A stretch of DNA of 64,000 nucleotides from Pseudomonadota bacterium (lineage in GTDB: Bacteria > Pseudomonadota > Alphaproteobacteria > Caulobacterales > Caulobacteraceae). Shown here in pieces: positions 63,643 to 64,000 of this stretch (the first letter of the stretch is position 1; each line of letters starts with the position of its first letter). A model generated the notes under the pieces. The model was not told where the DNA came from. It saw only the letters and a list, made by a program, of their open reading frames with translations, and ran no database searches. The DNA lies in the NCBI GenBank assembly GCA_020161365.1, contig JAIUNU010000006.1, positions 124,001-188,000 on the forward strand, in the 5' to 3' direction. The position numbers were made by a program, and so were the translations under genes.

Positions 63643-64000
63643 TCCCGATGAACCGCAAGATCGCGCGCGGCGCCATGAGGGCTGTGATTGTCGCGGCGGC
63701 GGCGGCCAGCCTTTCGGCCTGCATCAGCGTCTTCCCGAAGACCGACCCCGTCAGCCTCTATCGCTTTGGTCAAGCCGAGGTCCGCGCCGAGAAAGGCCCG
63801 GCCGGCTCCATGTTTGGCGTTATGAAGGCGCCCACGGTGTTCACCCGCCCCTCGGCTGGTGATCGGCTGTTGACCAGCACGAACGGTGAAGTCGCCTACA
63901 TCGCCGACGCGCGCTGGGTCTCGCCGGCCTTTGTGCTGTTTGAGGAGGCCGTCGCCAGCGCTTTCCAGAACGACGCCGGTCGCGCGCGCCTGATCGGACG
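63639..64000 (+). CDS. ABC-type transport auxiliary lipoprotein (PqiC-like), cut by right edge
   Basis: The frame is open to the last base (about 120 codons). The lipoprotein signal ends SLSAC, and the mature start VFPKTDPVSLYRFG matches the ABC_trans_aux/PqiC family, outer membrane lipoproteins that dock MCE systems. The GTG at 63639 has GGAGG at proper spacing and overlaps the mlaD stop (GTGA); ATG at 63648 is the alternative. Later residues YIADARWVSPAFVLFEEAV are conserved in this family. Confidence 0.82.
   Translation, partial: MIPMNRKIARGAMRAVIVAAAAASLSACISVFPKTDPVSLYRFGQAEVRAEKGPAGSMFGVMKAPTVFTRPSAGDRLLTSTNGEVAYIADARWVSPAFVLFEEAVASAFQNDAGRARLIG

Noticed and set aside
1..64000. CRISPR array, rRNA operon, intact insertion sequence or integrase
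   Set aside because: No regular spacer-repeat array, no rRNA-like sequence, and no transposase or integrase motif was seen in any recognisable frame.

Overview
The window is high-GC alphaproteobacterial chromosome that most resembles Caulobacter or a close relative. The signs are abundant TonB-dependent receptors, Hfa/curli-like holdfast-type genes, a globin-coupled chemoreceptor, and glmU next to gph. No database search was possible, so family names rest on motifs read directly from the translations.

Layout. 1-2266 is core: glmU (cut by the left edge), gph and tRNA-Val(CAC). 2267-6150 is a decayed phage-like element directly downstream of the tRNA. It holds a chain of small, translationally coupled unknown genes, a SRAP-domain DNA-protein crosslink sensor gene, a small XRE regulator with a paired palindromic operator, and a major capsid gene that has been broken, with its next segment now lying inverted.

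6250-32940 is a 26 kb catabolic cluster of about 19 genes. It contains two Baeyer-Villiger-type monooxygenases, an Old Yellow Enzyme, SDRs (including a tandem SDR-SDR fusion and an SDR without its catalytic residues), an SMP-30 lactonase, three acyl-CoA dehydrogenases, two acyl-CoA ligases, crotonase-family proteins, a TesB-like thioesterase, a SnoaL-like protein, a TonB receptor, an MFS permease and one IclR regulator. Eight intergenic regions carry the same 14-bp palindrome, ATCAC-N4-G(T/C)GAT, with a weaker ninth copy at the left border. I infer one IclR-controlled regulon for uptake and ring-opening of a cyclic ketone or alcohol (terpenoid- or steroid-like), followed by CoA activation and beta-oxidation. 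A 26-bp near-copy of the tRNA-Val 3' end lies at 33094-33119, immediately past the cluster. This suggests that 2267-33119 is, or descends from, one tRNA-inserted genomic island.

33154-42263 holds an MFS/LysR divergent pair, a hybrid histidine kinase, and a TonB receptor plus Tat-exported phosphatase operon facing a double-TetR regulator. 42298-45534 is a four-gene Hfa/curli-like operon with two CsgG-family proteins and two predicted secreted substrates, one made of four 46-residue repeats. 45813-48734 encodes CheW, a soluble PAS chemoreceptor and a small unknown protein. 48846-52716 is a uronate/pectin-derived sugar cluster (GH105, kduI and two FadR-type GntR regulators) with TGGT-N3-ACCA palindromes. 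53048-58963 has a GST-like protein, a WYL regulator, an esterase, a SpoU/TrmH methyltransferase, and a sugar MFS facing a LacI regulator with a typical LacI-type operator. 58965-60521 is a globin-coupled chemoreceptor. 60756-64000 is an Mla-type lipid ABC operon (STAS-MlaE fusion, MlaF, MlaD, auxiliary lipoprotein cut by the right edge).
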